Positions 51,841 through 61,249 of a stretch of 64,000 nucleotides of DNA are shown one piece after another. Source of the stretch: Agathobaculum massiliense. GTDB taxonomy: Bacteria > Bacillota > Clostridia > Oscillospirales > Butyricicoccaceae. A program made the translations under genes and the position numbers. Location: positions 2,170,001 through 2,234,000 of the forward strand of contig NZ_OMPN01000001.1 in the NCBI RefSeq assembly GCF_900291975.1, written 5' to 3'. Numbering within the stretch: the stretch's first letter is position 1; each line of letters begins with the position of its first letter. Below the pieces are notes generated by a model. That model saw only the letters and a program-made list of their open reading frames with translations. It searched no databases and was not told the DNA's origin.

Positions 51841-52905
51841 ATGGTGAACGCAGAATTTTTTGACGCGCTGGAGCAGCTCGAAAAGGAAAAGGGGATACCG
51901 GTCGATTACATGCTCGACCGCGTGGGCCAGGCTTTGATTACTGCTTACAAGCGCGACAACGACGGGATGACGGACAATGTGTTCGTTGAACCGGATCGGG
52001 ATAAAAAGACCATCCGCATGTATGTGCGCAAAACGGTCGTCAAGGCGGAGGACCTCTATGAGCCGTATGAGGAGATCACACTCGAGGAGGCGGCCGAGTA
52101 TAAGAACAATCCCATGGTGGGCGATATCATAGATATTGACATCCCGACCAAGTCGTTCGGCCGCATCGCGGCGCAGACCGCCAAGCAGGTCATTATCCAG
52201 GGCATCCGTGAAGCGGAGCGCGGCATGGTGATCTCGGAGTTTGAGAGCAAGGAGCATGAGATCCTGACCGGCGTGATCGCCCGTATCGACCCCCGCTCGG
52301 GCAACGCGTATCTGGACGTGGTTTCGGGCGGCGAAAAGAGCGAAGCAGTCCTAGCCGCTTCTGAGCAGGTGCGCGGGGAGCAGCTTGCCGAAGGGCAGCG
52401 CGTCAAGGTATACCTGATCGAAGTGCGCCGCGGCACGCGCGGTCCGCAGGTCGTGGTATCGCGCACGCACCCGGGCCTGGTCAAGCGCCTGTTTGAGCTT
52501 GAGGTGCCGGAAATCCATTCCGGCGTGGTTGAGGTCAAGTCGATCGCGCGTGAAGCGGGCAACCGCACCAAGATCGCGGTTACATCGCACGACGAGAACG
52601 TCGATCCGATCGGCGCATGCGTGGGTACGCGCGGCGCGCGCGTCGCCAACATCACCGGCGAGCTGAACGGTGAAAAAATCGATATCATCAAGTGGAGTGA
52701 GGATACGGCGCAGTTCGTTTCCGCAGCGCTCGCCCCCGCTGACGTGATCTCCGCGTCTGTGCAGGCGGACAACAAGTCCTGCCGCGTGATTGTACCGGAC
52801 GACCAGCTTTCGCTCGCCATCGGCAAGGAGGGGCAGAACGCCCGCCTTGCCGCCAAGCTGACCGGCTGCAAAATTGACATCGCTCCGGAATCACAGGGCG
52901 AATAA
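51841..52905 (+). CDS. nusA: transcription termination/antitermination factor NusA
   Basis: NusA (354 residues) binds RNA polymerase and nascent RNA to modulate pausing, termination and antitermination. The N-terminal polymerase-binding domain runs to about residue 125, the S1 domain (about 135-200, LTGVIARIDPRSGNAYLDV) follows, then KH1 (DPIGACVGTRGARVANITGE) and KH2 (SLAIGKEGQNARLAAKLTGC). It lacks the acidic C-terminal repeats of the E. coli protein, as usual in Bacillota. AAGGAGATG precedes the start. Confidence 0.97.
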   Translation: MVNAEFFDALEQLEKEKGIPVDYMLDRVGQALITAYKRDNDGMTDNVFVEPDRDKKTIRMYVRKTVVKAEDLYEPYEEITLEEAAEYKNNPMVGDIIDIDIPTKSFGRIAAQTAKQVIIQGIREAERGMVISEFESKEHEILTGVIARIDPRSGNAYLDVVSGGEKSEAVLAASEQVRGEQLAEGQRVKVYLIEVRRGTRGPQVVVSRTHPGLVKRLFELEVPEIHSGVVEVKSIAREAGNRTKIAVTSHDENVDPIGACVGTRGARVANITGELNGEKIDIIKWSEDTAQFVSAALAPADVISASVQADNKSCRVIVPDDQLSLAIGKEGQNARLAAKLTGCKIDIAPESQGE

Positions 52906-52927
52906 CAAAACGGGGGTGCGGCAGAAT

Positions 52928-53206
52928 ATGGTACAGAAAAAGGTTCCCATGCGGCAATGCCTCGGCTGCCGCGAAATGTTTCCCAAGCGCGAGCTGATCC
53001 GCGTGGTGCGTTCACCGGAGGGTGCGCTTTCGCTGGACTTCAGGGGGAAAGCGCCGGGGCGCGGCGCCTATCTGTGCAGCAGGCCGGAGTGCCTGAAAAA
53101 AGCGCGCAAGAGCCGCGCGATCGAACGTGCGCTTTCGGTCGAGGTGCCGGAGGACGTGTACAGCGCGCTGGAAAAGCAGATGGAGGAGGGCGCGCATGAT
53201 GAATGA
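52928..53206 (+). CDS. rnpM: YlxR family RNA-binding protein (RnpM)
   Basis: A 92-residue basic protein. The family pattern is complete: MRQCLGCREMFPKRELIRVV, LDFRGKAPGRGAYLCSRPEC and LKKARKSRAIERAL. In Bacillota RnpM binds the RNase P RNA and modulates it; that function is by family. GGGGGTG is the nearest binding site. Its last 11 bases overlap the next gene. Confidence 0.92.
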   Translation: MVQKKVPMRQCLGCREMFPKRELIRVVRSPEGALSLDFRGKAPGRGAYLCSRPECLKKARKSRAIERALSVEVPEDVYSALEKQMEEGAHDE

Positions 53207-53681
53207 TCCCGTCCTCCGGATGCTGGGGCTGGCGCGGCGCGCCGGCAAGCTGGCGTTCGGCGACGAGCTGGTGCGCGAGGCCTGCATGGAGAAAAAGGCC
53301 CGCTGCGTGATGGCTGCATCAGATGCCGGCGAGAGTACGGCGAAGAAGGCCGCGTTTTATGCCGAACGCGCAAACGTACCGTTTCTCGTCCTGCCGGTGG
53401 ATAAGCAGACGCTGGGCGCTGCGATCGGCAAGGGCGGCTGCGCGGTATGCGCAGTGACCGATATCGGCCTGGCGTCCGCGGCGGTGCAGCGGCTCGCGGC
53501 GCAGGACAGCGGCTATGCGGACGTATCCGCGCAGCTTGCGGAAAAAAACGCGCGCATCCAGTCGCGCCGGGGCAAAAAGAAGCCCCGCGCTTCGCAGTCT
53601 CAGGCGGCGCAGCCGCCGCGCCGCGCAGGCAGCGCCCCGCGCAAAGCGAACAAAAGCCCACGCGCAAAGCGCGTATTCTAA
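53196..53681 (+). CDS. L7Ae family ribosomal/K-turn-binding protein (YlxQ-like)
   Basis: A 161-residue protein. The first ~100 residues form an L7Ae/L30e fold (LRMLGLARRAGKLAFGDELV, VMAASDAGESTAKKAAFYAE), which binds kink-turn RNA in related proteins. The last 45 residues are a very basic, low-complexity tail (QSRRGKKKPRASQSQ and on) absent from the ~100-residue Bacillus YlxQ. TGGAGGAGGG precedes the start; two ATG codons are adjacent. Confidence 0.88.
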   Translation: MMNDPVLRMLGLARRAGKLAFGDELVREACMEKKARCVMAASDAGESTAKKAAFYAERANVPFLVLPVDKQTLGAAIGKGGCAVCAVTDIGLASAAVQRLAAQDSGYADVSAQLAEKNARIQSRRGKKKPRASQSQAAQPPRRAGSAPRKANKSPRAKRVF

Positions 53682-53683
53682 TA

Positions 53684-53743
53684 GGCAACCCCCGCAAAGC
53701 GGCGTTTGCCATCAAAATCGGGAGCCTGTATCACGATTTTGAT
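53684..53743 (+). repeat. intergenic hairpin repeat, copy R5 (C- and D-like modules)
   Basis: A C-like unit (GGCAA with TTGCC enclosing CCGC-AAA-GCGG, 53684-53710) is directly followed by a D-like unit, a perfect 10-bp stem, ATCAAAATCG with CGATTTTGAT (53711-53743), with loop text similar to other copies (GGGAGCCTGT). It begins two bases after the L7Ae stop. The ~130 bases after it hold only a short palindrome, TTGAAAAC with GTTTTCAA at 53831-53848. Confidence 0.6.
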
Positions 53744-53876
53744 ATCAGAAAGCTGTTTTGTGTGCCGTGTGGCGGCGCGTAAAACAGCGCATAAGAGGTG
53801 TTCGCGCCATGCGCGGCACATCTTACTCGATTGAAAACGTGTTTTCAACCGAAATTTCTTTTAGGAGGAGTTGCCC

Positions 53877-56240
53877 ATGGCAATAGAGAATAAATATCGG
53901 GTGCATGAGGTTGCAAAGGATTTTGGCGCCGCCACAAAGGAGATTACCGAGATCCTGACCCAATACTGCACCACCCCGAAAAACCATATGCAGGTGCTGA
54001 GCGATCAGGAGCTGTCCGTCATTTTCGAGTATATGACGCAGCACCATCAGGTAAACAACATGGAGGAGACCCTGAACGCGCAGATGGCGGCGCGGCAGAC
54101 CGCCGCAGCCCCGTCCGGCGACCGGCCGAAAGCGGAGGAGAAGCTCGCCAGACAGCCGCAGGCAGCCCAGCAGCCGGTGTCTGCCAAGCCGGAGGCAGGA
54201 AAGAAAGAGGAAAGCAAGGCCGCGCCCGCTGCTTCGACCAAGGTCAAGCAGGTACACCGCATCGATACCCGCGGCGCGGGAGACGTCAACCTGGATAAAT
54301 ATGACGAGCGTATCGACAAGCTGGTGGATGCCAAGGCGGAGCGTATGGAGTCCCGCGGCCAGAAGAAGCAGAAGCTGACCAAAAAGGCTGACCAGCGCGC
54401 CAAGCCGTTCGGCAATAAGCGCCGGCAGGAGGAGCAGGAGAAGATGAAGCGCCTCCAGCGCCAGCAGCAGATGGCGGCTCTCAAGAAGATACCGGTCAAG
54501 GTTATGATACCGGACGAGATCTCGGTCGGCGAGCTGGCCAGCCGCATGAAGCGCACCGCGGCGGATGTAATCAAGGGTCTGATCAAGCTGGGCGTGATGG
54601 CATCTATTTCGGAGATTATCGACTTTGACACCGCGGCGATCGTGGCGGAGGAAATGGGCTGCAAGGTCGAAAAAGAGGTCCATATTACCATCGAGGAGCG
54701 ACTGTTTGACGAGAGCGAGGACCGCGAGGAGGATCTCGTGCCGCGCGATCCGGTTGTGGTCGTGATGGGTCACGTTGACCACGGCAAGACCTCGCTGCTC
54801 GACGCCATCCGCAAGACCAAGGTGACTGAGGGCGAGGCCGGCGGCATCACCCAGCATATCGGCGCGTACCGTGTCGCGGTGGACGGCAAGCCGATCACCT
54901 TCCTGGACACCCCGGGCCACGCGGCGTTCACCTCCATGCGCGCCCGCGGCGCGCAGGTAACCGATATCGCCATTCTGGTCGTGGCGGCGGACGACGGCGT
55001 GATGCCGCAGACCATCGAGGCGATCAACCACGCCAAGGCGGCGAATGTGCCGATCATCGTGGCGGTCAACAAGATCGATAAGCAGGGCGCCAATCCGGAC
55101 CGTGTACTCCAGCAGCTCACCGAATATGAGATCGTACCTGAGGAGTGGGGCGGCGATACGATCGTGTGCAATATTTCGGCCAAGTTCGGCCAGGGTATCG
55201 AGAACCTGCTCGAGATGGTGCTTCTGACCGCGGAGGTCGCGGATCTCAAGGCCAATCCCAACCGCAAAGCGCACGGCACGGTCATCGAAGCCAAGCTCGA
55301 CAAGGGCCGCGGGCCGGTCGCAACGTTGCTTGTACAGAACGGCACGTTGCACACGGGCGATACGGTCATCGCGGGTAAGGCGGTCGGCCGTGTGCGCGCC
55401 ATGACCAACGACGACGGGAAGCGGATTCAGGAGGCCGGCCCGTCCGTGCCGGTCGAGATCATCGGTCTGGCCGAGGTGCCGGGCGCGGGTGATATCTTCG
55501 ATGCGGTGGACGACGAGAAGATGGCGCGTGAGTTGGTCGAGCAGCGTAAGGATAAGGAAAAGGAAGAACGCAACAAGCAGTTCCATAAGGTCACGCTCGA
55601 CAACCTGTTCGCCTCCATCCAGGAGGGCGAGATGAAGGAGCTGAACATCATCGTCAAGGCTGACGTGCAGGGCTCGGTCGAGGCGATCCGCTCGTCGCTG
55701 GAGAAGCTGTCGAACGACGAGGTCCGCGTCAAGGTTATCCACGGCGCGGTCGGCGCGATCAACGAGTCCGACGTGATGCTGGCCGCGGCGTCCGGCGCGA
55801 TCATCGTCGGCTTCAACGTGCGTCCGGATCGCACGGCAACCGATTCCGCCGCGCAGCAGGGCGTGGATATGCGCATGTACCGCGTTATTTACGACGCGAT
55901 CGAGGAGATGGAGCAGGCCATGAAGGGCATGCTCGAACCCAAGTTCAAGGAAGTCGTGCTCGGCCATGCCGAGGTGCGCCAAGTGTTCAAGATTACGGGC
56001 GCGGGCGCTGTTGCGGGCTGCTATGTGCAGGATGGCAAGATCCAGCGCAACGCTGAGGTGCGTGTGGTGCGTGACGGCATCGTATTCCACGAGGGCCATC
56101 TGAACACCCTCAAGCGCTTCAAGGACGACGTCAAGGAAGTTGCTTCCGGGTATGAATGCGGCATGAGCATCGAAAACTATAACGACATCAAGGAAAATGA
56201 CGTAATTGAATGCTTCGTCATGGAAGAGGTCAAACCGTAA
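53877..56240 (+). CDS. infB: translation initiation factor IF-2
   Basis: IF-2 (787 residues) is the GTPase that places initiator tRNA. An N-terminal IF2_N module ([20 protein letters not shown]) leads into a charged linker (about residues 70-200, Ala/Lys/Gln-rich). The G domain follows with GHVDHGKT at 298-305, DTPGHAAF and NKID, then domains II-IV with a C-terminal tRNA-binding part. AGGAGGAG at 53863-53870 is 6 bases before this ATG; the TTG at 53871 abuts the binding site and is unlikely. Confidence 0.97.
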   Translation: MAIENKYRVHEVAKDFGAATKEITEILTQYCTTPKNHMQVLSDQELSVIFEYMTQHHQVNNMEETLNAQMAARQTAAAPSGDRPKAEEKLARQPQAAQQPVSAKPEAGKKEESKAAPAASTKVKQVHRIDTRGAGDVNLDKYDERIDKLVDAKAERMESRGQKKQKLTKKADQRAKPFGNKRRQEEQEKMKRLQRQQQMAALKKIPVKVMIPDEISVGELASRMKRTAADVIKGLIKLGVMASISEIIDFDTAAIVAEEMGCKVEKEVHITIEERLFDESEDREEDLVPRDPVVVVMGHVDHGKTSLLDAIRKTKVTEGEAGGITQHIGAYRVAVDGKPITFLDTPGHAAFTSMRARGAQVTDIAILVVAADDGVMPQTIEAINHAKAANVPIIVAVNKIDKQGANPDRVLQQLTEYEIVPEEWGGDTIVCNISAKFGQGIENLLEMVLLTAEVADLKANPNRKAHGTVIEAKLDKGRGPVATLLVQNGTLHTGDTVIAGKAVGRVRAMTNDDGKRIQEAGPSVPVEIIGLAEVPGAGDIFDAVDDEKMARELVEQRKDKEKEERNKQFHKVTLDNLFASIQEGEMKELNIIVKADVQGSVEAIRSSLEKLSNDEVRVKVIHGAVGAINESDVMLAAASGAIIVGFNVRPDRTATDSAAQQGVDMRMYRVIYDAIEEMEQAMKGMLEPKFKEVVLGHAEVRQVFKITGAGAVAGCYVQDGKIQRNAEVRVVRDGIVFHEGHLNTLKRFKDDVKEVASGYECGMSIENYNDIKENDVIECFVMEEVKP

Positions 56241-56348
56241 GATAATTGAAAAGGGACGATGGAGAATGGAGCCGAAGCCGTAAGGGGCAGCTTCATTTTC
56301 CGCGCGCCATTTTTCCATTCATCCTCAGGCAAAGGAGGACGTTACACC

Positions 56349-56720
56349 ATGTCTACACGAATCGACCGCATTTCGGAAGAGGTGCGCAAGGCGCTGGCCG
56401 AGGCGATTCGCTCGGTCAAGGACCCGCGGGTGCAGAACGGGCTGGTTTCGGTCGTACACTGTGAGGTCACAAACGACCTGCGCTATGCCAAGTGCTTTAT
56501 TTCCGTGCTTGGCAGCGAGCAGCAGGCGAAAGAGGTCATGAAAGGCCTGAAATCCGCTGCGGGTTGGCTGCGGCGCGAGGTTGGGCATAAGGTACAGCTC
56601 CGTTACGCGCCCGAGCTGGTGTTTGAACTGGACAACTCGATCACGCATGGCGCGCATATCTCGGAATTGCTGCACGAGCTGAAAAGCGAGGGCAAGCTCG
56701 GGGAGGAGGACCGCGCATGA
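56349..56720 (+). CDS. rbfA: ribosome-binding factor A
   Basis: RbfA (123 residues) is a KH-fold 30S maturation factor. RIDRISEEVRKALAEAIRSV, VKDPRVQNGLVSVVHCEVTN and KVQLRYAPELVFELDNSITH are typical. AAAGGAGG at 56331-56338 supports this ATG. The 108-base gap from infB holds only imperfect dyads. The stop overlaps the next start (ATGA). Confidence 0.96.
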   Translation: MSTRIDRISEEVRKALAEAIRSVKDPRVQNGLVSVVHCEVTNDLRYAKCFISVLGSEQQAKEVMKGLKSAAGWLRREVGHKVQLRYAPELVFELDNSITHGAHISELLHELKSEGKLGEEDRA

Positions 56721-57676
56721 CCGTGGACGTTGCGGGCGCCGCCGCGGCGCTGCAGGGCGCGGACAACATCCTGATCCTGACGCACCGCCGCCCGGACGGC
56801 GATACCGCCGGTTGCGCGGGGGCGCTGTGCCGCGGGCTGCGGCAGCTCGGCAAGACCGCGTATATTCTGGAGAATCCGGAGATCACCAAGCGGTATGCAC
56901 CGCTGATTACACCTTGTTATCCGACGAGCGATTTTAACTCTGCGTATATTGTATCCGTCGATATCGCGGAGGAAAAGCTGTTTCCGGATACGGCGGAGCA
57001 GTATAAGGGAAAGGTCGATCTAGTGATCGACCATCACCGCTCGAATTCGGGCTTTGGCGCCAAAAACCTGATCCGTCCGGACGCGGGCGGCTGCGCCGAG
57101 GTGCTGTATGATGTGCTGGCCGCGCTGGGCGTGCGGTTCACCAGGGATATCGCGGAATGCATCTACATCGGCGTGTCCACGGATACAGGCTGCTTCAAGT
57201 TTTCCAACACGACCGCGCATACCCATGCGGTAGCGGCGGCTTGCCTGACTGCGGGGATCGATGGGGGCGAGATCAACCGCGTGCTGTTTGAGACCAAATC
57301 CATGCCGCGCTTCCAGATGGAGCGCATCGTGTTCGACACGATGGAGTTCTTTGAGGACGGCGCGGTCGCGGTTGCGCTGCTGTGGCGCACGGATATCGAC
57401 CGCACGGGCGCGGATATGGACGACCTGGATTCGATTGCTTCGCTCACGCGGCAGATTGAGGGCGTGCAGATCGGCATTACACTGACTGAAAACCGAGACG
57501 GGACGGTCAAGGCGTCCGTCCGCACGACCAAAGAGATGGACGCCGCAGCGATCTGCAAAAAGTGCGGCGGCGGCGGCCACATCCGCGCGGCCGGCGCAAG
57601 CTTGGACTGTGGAATGGAGGAGGCGAAAGCCGCCATCCTGACCGCCGCGAGGGAGCAGTTCCATGCCAAACAGTGA
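56717..57676 (+). CDS. nrnA: DHH-family phosphoesterase (NrnA-like oligoribonuclease / pAp phosphatase)
   Basis: A 319-residue DHH-DHHA1 protein. Metal ligands are visible in LTHRRPDGDTAGCAGAL, in VSVDIAE, in the DHH motif VIDHHRSNSGFG, and in the STDTG segment. The C-terminal DHHA1 signature is KCGGGGHIRAAGASL. NrnA degrades nanoRNA and dephosphorylates pAp. Position between rbfA and truB is standard in Bacillota. The family also contains c-di-AMP hydrolases, but no sensor or membrane domain is present. Confidence 0.9.
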   Translation: MTVDVAGAAAALQGADNILILTHRRPDGDTAGCAGALCRGLRQLGKTAYILENPEITKRYAPLITPCYPTSDFNSAYIVSVDIAEEKLFPDTAEQYKGKVDLVIDHHRSNSGFGAKNLIRPDAGGCAEVLYDVLAALGVRFTRDIAECIYIGVSTDTGCFKFSNTTAHTHAVAAACLTAGIDGGEINRVLFETKSMPRFQMERIVFDTMEFFEDGAVAVALLWRTDIDRTGADMDDLDSIASLTRQIEGVQIGITLTENRDGTVKASVRTTKEMDAAAICKKCGGGGHIRAAGASLDCGMEEAKAAILTAAREQFHAKQ

Positions 57677-58580
57677 GCTGAACGGCATCCTGCTGATGGA
57701 TAAGCCGCAGGGCTTTACCTCGCACGACGTGGTGGCCAAGCTGCGCGGCATCCTGCACACGCGCAGGATCGGCCACGGCGGCACGCTCGACCCACTGGCG
57801 ACCGGCGTGCTGCCGGTATTTGTCGGCGGTGCGACCAAGGCGGCGGATTTCGCGGCCGCGCAGGATAAGGAATATATCGCGGGCTTTACGCTCGGCTACA
57901 ATACGGACACGCAGGATGTGACCGGCGGGACGCTGCAGGTCAGCGGCCGCTGCGCCGCACGGGATGCGGTCGAGCAGGCGGCAGGCCGCTTCCTTGGGTC
58001 GCAGAAGCAGGTGCCGCCCATGTATTCGGCGGTCAAGGTGAACGGGCAGAAGCTGTATGACCTGGCCCGCAGGGGGAAGGCGGTCGAGCGTCCGGCGCGC
58101 GACATCACCGTCCACGCGATCGATCTGCTGGAGTTTGACGAGCACGCCCAGAAGGGCATGCTGCGGCTGACGGTCAGCAAGGGTACTTATGTGCGCACGC
58201 TCATCAACGACCTGGGCGAAGCGCTTGGTACGCTGGCGGTCATGCACAGCCTGACGCGCACCCGATCGGGCGCCTATACGCTGCGGGAGTGCCACGGCTT
58301 CAGCCAGGTCGAGCGCGCGGCGGCGGATGGCGCGGCGCAAACGCTTTTGCTACCGACCGACAGCCTGTTCCCCCTGCATCCGGCTGTGCGGCTGACGGAC
58401 GAGGGCGCGGAACGCATCGCGCGCGGCGCGGTGGTATTCCCGCGCATGGCGCAGGGGATGCCCGAAACAGCGGGCGCGCTGTGCCGCGTGTACCACGGGG
58501 CGCGTTTTTTGATGCTCGGCCAGGTAAGGACACTCGATAAAGGCGGGCTGGGCCTGTTTGTCTATAAAAATTTTGGATGA
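57663..58580 (+). CDS. truB: tRNA pseudouridine(55) synthase TruB
   Basis: Makes the T-loop pseudouridine of tRNA. The 305-residue enzyme has LLMDKPQGFTSHDVVAKLRG, the catalytic Asp43 in GHGGTLDPLATGVLP, and VSKGTYVRTLINDLGEALG. A short PUA-like C-terminal part follows. The ATG lies 14 bases inside nrnA, and GAGGGAGCAG is upstream. Confidence 0.96.
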   Translation: MPNSELNGILLMDKPQGFTSHDVVAKLRGILHTRRIGHGGTLDPLATGVLPVFVGGATKAADFAAAQDKEYIAGFTLGYNTDTQDVTGGTLQVSGRCAARDAVEQAAGRFLGSQKQVPPMYSAVKVNGQKLYDLARRGKAVERPARDITVHAIDLLEFDEHAQKGMLRLTVSKGTYVRTLINDLGEALGTLAVMHSLTRTRSGAYTLRECHGFSQVERAAADGAAQTLLLPTDSLFPLHPAVRLTDEGAERIARGAVVFPRMAQGMPETAGALCRVYHGARFLMLGQVRTLDKGGLGLFVYKNFG

Positions 58581-58610
58581 AAAAACGCGGGCCGGCAGCG
58601 GCCGCTTTTT
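58581..58610 (+). terminator. imperfect terminator-like hairpin between truB and ribF
   Basis: An A run and CGCGGGCCG face CGGCCGC and TTTTT, with a bulge in the stem. It ends 15 bases before the ribF start, so it may reduce rather than stop transcription into ribF. Confidence 0.55.
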
Positions 58611-58625
58611 CAGGGAGGGTTTCCC

Positions 58626-59531
58626 ATGCAAGAATTTCAAAAGCCGCGCGCGATCGCGCTGGGTTATTTCGACGGGGTGCATCTGGGGCATCGGGCGTTG
58701 ATGGAGCGCGCGGTGGAGCGCGCCAGACAGATCGGCGGCGTGAGCGCGGTATGCACGTTCGACGTCCATCCGGATTCGGTTGTGCTGGGGCGCCAGGTGC
58801 CGCTGATCACGGCGGACGCTTACCGGCGGGAGGAGATCAAAAAGCTCGGCGGCGTGGACGAGGTAATCTTCATTCATTTTGACGAGAAGATGCAGCATAT
58901 GGACTGGCGCGACTTTATCCATAAGGTGCTGATCGAGCAGTTCCACGCGGCTTGGATCATTTCCGGCCGGAACAACCGCTTTGGTTATAAGGGGCGGGGC
59001 AACGCCGCCGGTATGGCGGAGGAATGTGAAAAGGCCGGCATCGGCTACGACTGCGTCGACGATGTCAAGATGGACGGGATCGTGGTGTCCTCCACCTATA
59101 TCCGTCAGCTCATTTCCCAGGGCGATATGGAAACGGCCGCGCGTTTCCTTGGCCATCCGTATACAGTGACCGGCGTGGTCGAGCATGGCCGCAAGGTGGG
59201 GACGAGCGTGTTGGGCGTGCCGACCGTTAACCTGCGTCTGCCGGGCGAGATGGCGCTGCCGCCGTACGGCGTTTATGCGACGCGCGTGCTGGTGGGCGGG
59301 GAAAGCCACATCGCGGCGACCAATATCGGCGTCAAGCCCACGTTCCTGGATAGCGGTACGCCGACCATCGAGCCGCACCTGCTGGATTTCGCGGGCGACC
59401 TGTACGGCCGGATGATCCATGTCGAGCTGCATAAGTTCCTGCGGCCGGAAAAGCAGTTTGCGTCGGCGGAAGAGCTGCGCGCGGCGATCGAGGAGAATGT
59501 GCGGCAGACGCGCGCCTACTTCGCGGAATAA
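58626..59531 (+). CDS. ribF: bifunctional riboflavin kinase / FMN adenylyltransferase RibF
   Basis: Converts riboflavin to FMN and then FAD. In the 301-residue chain the adenylyltransferase domain (residues 1 to about 180) has ALGYFDGVHLGHRALMERA and STYIRQLISQGDMETAARFL. The kinase domain follows with VVEHGRKVGTSVLGVPTVNL, PPYGVYATRV and ATNIGVKPTF. AGGGAGGG precedes the ATG. It ends the operon begun at rimP. Confidence 0.96.
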   Translation: MQEFQKPRAIALGYFDGVHLGHRALMERAVERARQIGGVSAVCTFDVHPDSVVLGRQVPLITADAYRREEIKKLGGVDEVIFIHFDEKMQHMDWRDFIHKVLIEQFHAAWIISGRNNRFGYKGRGNAAGMAEECEKAGIGYDCVDDVKMDGIVVSSTYIRQLISQGDMETAARFLGHPYTVTGVVEHGRKVGTSVLGVPTVNLRLPGEMALPPYGVYATRVLVGGESHIAATNIGVKPTFLDSGTPTIEPHLLDFAGDLYGRMIHVELHKFLRPEKQFASAEELRAAIEENVRQTRAYFAE

Positions 59532-59586
59532 GCGGGCGCCAGGAGACGGAAGCATGGCATAAAATTGCCCGCCGCGCGGCGGGTGG

Positions 59587-59622
59587 AAAAGACGGGATGG
59601 ATTTGCCATCCCGTCTTTTTTT
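59587..59622 (+). terminator. strong intrinsic terminator after ribF
   Basis: A 14-bp stem, AAAAGACGGGATGG with CCATCCCGTCTTTT, and a 5-base loop, with seven T residues. A smaller dyad (GCCCGCCGC with GCGGCGGG) lies just before it. Confidence 0.96.
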
Positions 59623-59628
59623 GAAATC

Positions 59629-59637
59629 TGTTATAAT
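59629..59637 (+). promoter_or_regulatory. extended -10 promoter for the second sigma operon
   Basis: TGTTATAAT gives a perfect -10 with the TGn extension. No good -35 lies 17 bases upstream, where the terminator stem sits. An ECF-type autoregulated promoter was not recognised. Confidence 0.5.
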
Positions 59638-59696
59638 GGTAGAGAACAATTCCCTGCCTGGGGACGTGTTGTTTACAGAAAGGAGGAGAGGACGCC

Positions 59697-60275
59697 ATGC
59701 AAACAAAGCTGCGCTCCGACGCATTCCTGTGCGAGGCGATGGAAGCCTGCGGCGACGCCGTTTACCGGCTGGCGCTGTGCCGCATGGGAAGCCGCGCGGA
59801 TGCGGAGGACGTTTATCAGGAGGTGTTTCTCCGGCTGCTGCGCGACACGACTGATTTTCGGGATGAGGAGCATTTGAAGGCCTGGCTGATTCGGGTCACG
59901 CTCAACCGGTGCAGCGACCTGCGTCGTTCGGCGTGGTTCCGCCGCACCGCGCCGCTCGAAGCCGCGCCGGACGCGGCTGCGCCGGAGGATACCGACCAGG
60001 CCGACCTGTGGCATGCGGTCGCGCGGCTGCCGGATGAACTGCGGACCGTGATACACCTGCACTATGTAGAGGGCTACAGGACGGAAGAAATCGCGCCGCT
60101 GGTCGGATGCAGGCCGGCAACCGTGCGCACGCGGCTCCATCGGGCGCGTAAACAACTCAAACTGGATCTGGAGGGAATGGACGATGAAGAAGAACAACCG
60201 GAACGAATGGGAGCAGATGAAAAGCATAAAAGCGCCGGAGGCGCTGAAGCAGCGTACCCTGGCGGCCGCGCGTGA
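59697..60275 (+). CDS. ECF-type RNA polymerase sigma factor
   Basis: A 192-residue group 4 sigma factor, distinct from the one near 32.3 kb. Region 2 includes DAEDVYQEVFLRLLRDTTDF and LKAWLIRVTLNRCSDLRRS. Region 4 includes LPDELRTVIHLHYVEGYRTE and the recognition helix CRPATVRTRLHRARKQL. The domain ends near residue 160; the last ~30 residues are read in an alternative frame across the start of the next gene. AAAGGAGGAG precedes the ATG. Confidence 0.92.
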   Translation: MQTKLRSDAFLCEAMEACGDAVYRLALCRMGSRADAEDVYQEVFLRLLRDTTDFRDEEHLKAWLIRVTLNRCSDLRRSAWFRRTAPLEAAPDAAAPEDTDQADLWHAVARLPDELRTVIHLHYVEGYRTEEIAPLVGCRPATVRTRLHRARKQLKLDLEGMDDEEEQPERMGADEKHKSAGGAEAAYPGGRA

Positions 60276-61122
60276 GGAGCGCCGCGGGGAGGGGCAGGCC
60301 GCGCCGCAGCACCTGGCGCCGGCGCCGCGCCGCAGCTTCGGCATGGTAAAACGCATTTTGGCAGCGGCGTGTGCGTTCGGCGTGGTTCTGGGCGGCTCGG
60401 CCCTGTGGCGAATACAGGGCGGGCAGAGCGCGGACGAGGCGGTCGCCGGAGTGGTGGCCAACTCGTTCGGCATCGTGGCTTATGCCGCGGACACGGGCGA
60501 GACTATCGCGCCGAAAGACAGCAAGATTGCGTTTGATTTCGCTGGCGGAGGTGCGGACAGCCCGACCAAGGGTTTTTTCAGCGGTTGCCTGTTCCGGGTG
60601 ACGGGCGACAATATCGAAACGGTCAGCGCGTCGGTTGACAAGGGCGGTCTGTACCGGACCGAGCGGCTGGAAATCAACGAGGCCGACGTACAGGCGATCA
60701 TGATGGGCACCTATGCGCCCACAGCGGATGCGGACGATATCATGGTGCAGTCAGAACCGGAAAAAAAACGGTGGTGGGTGGACGCCAGCTACCGCATGGA
60801 GAACGGCTTTGTCGCGGACTATGACGCGAACGTGAGCTACGGCTTCTGGGGCGAGCCTCAGCCGGTCGATATGGCGGACGATACCGACCTGCGTGACGCG
60901 TGGCACGCCCGTATAGACGAGTTCGACGGCGCGACCCTGACGGTCACCGTCACCTTTGCCGACGGCACGAGCGATACCCAGACGCTCACGCTGCACACCG
61001 GCAAGCTGGGCGTATGGTATCCGGACGATGAGAGTGGCCCGCAGCCCACCGGCGAGGTACTCACCGACGAGCAGGCCAAAGAGCAGGGCTATCTCTACGG
61101 CGTATACGCGGAAATGGAATAA
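60184..61122 (+). CDS. membrane-anchored partner (probable anti-sigma factor)
   Basis: A 312-residue protein with a short cytoplasmic N terminus (about 53 residues, basic), one membrane helix at about 55-75 (KRILAAACAFGVVLGGSAL), and a large outer domain rich in beta-prone segments. No zinc motif is present, unlike the pair near 33 kb. GGAGGG at 60170-60175 supports the ATG. It overlaps the sigma gene by 92 bases in another frame. Anti-sigma function is inferred from position, topology and coupling; the outer domain is not recognised. Confidence 0.75.
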   Translation: MKKNNRNEWEQMKSIKAPEALKQRTLAAAREERRGEGQAAPQHLAPAPRRSFGMVKRILAAACAFGVVLGGSALWRIQGGQSADEAVAGVVANSFGIVAYAADTGETIAPKDSKIAFDFAGGGADSPTKGFFSGCLFRVTGDNIETVSASVDKGGLYRTERLEINEADVQAIMMGTYAPTADADDIMVQSEPEKKRWWVDASYRMENGFVADYDANVSYGFWGEPQPVDMADDTDLRDAWHARIDEFDGATLTVTVTFADGTSDTQTLTLHTGKLGVWYPDDESGPQPTGEVLTDEQAKEQGYLYGVYAEME

Positions 61123-61131
61123 CGTGGCGGT

Positions 61132-61167
61132 TTATCCCCCGATCTTTCGGATCGGGGGATAATTTTT
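61132..61167 (+). terminator. intrinsic terminator after the second sigma operon
   Basis: A 13-bp stem, TTATCCCCCGATC with GATCGGGGGATAA, and a 5-base loop, followed by five T residues. Confidence 0.95.
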
Positions 61168-61188
61168 GCAGAAAAACAGGTAAACTGC

Positions 61189-61217
61189 TTGAAAAAAAAC
61201 GGTGCATCCCATACAAT
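61189..61217 (+). promoter_or_regulatory. promoter for trmL
   Basis: TTGAAA and TACAAT are separated by 17 bases, 32 bases before the start codon. The spacer begins with a run of A residues. Confidence 0.75.
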
Positions 61218-61249
61218 AAAAAAGTAGTTTGTTTTTATGAGGGAGTGCC

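Noticed and set aside
53823-56318. Reverse-strand open frame of 831 codons opposite infB
   Set aside because: The plus strand encodes IF-2 with all GTPase motifs. The reverse product is His/Leu/Asp-rich and resembles no protein family.
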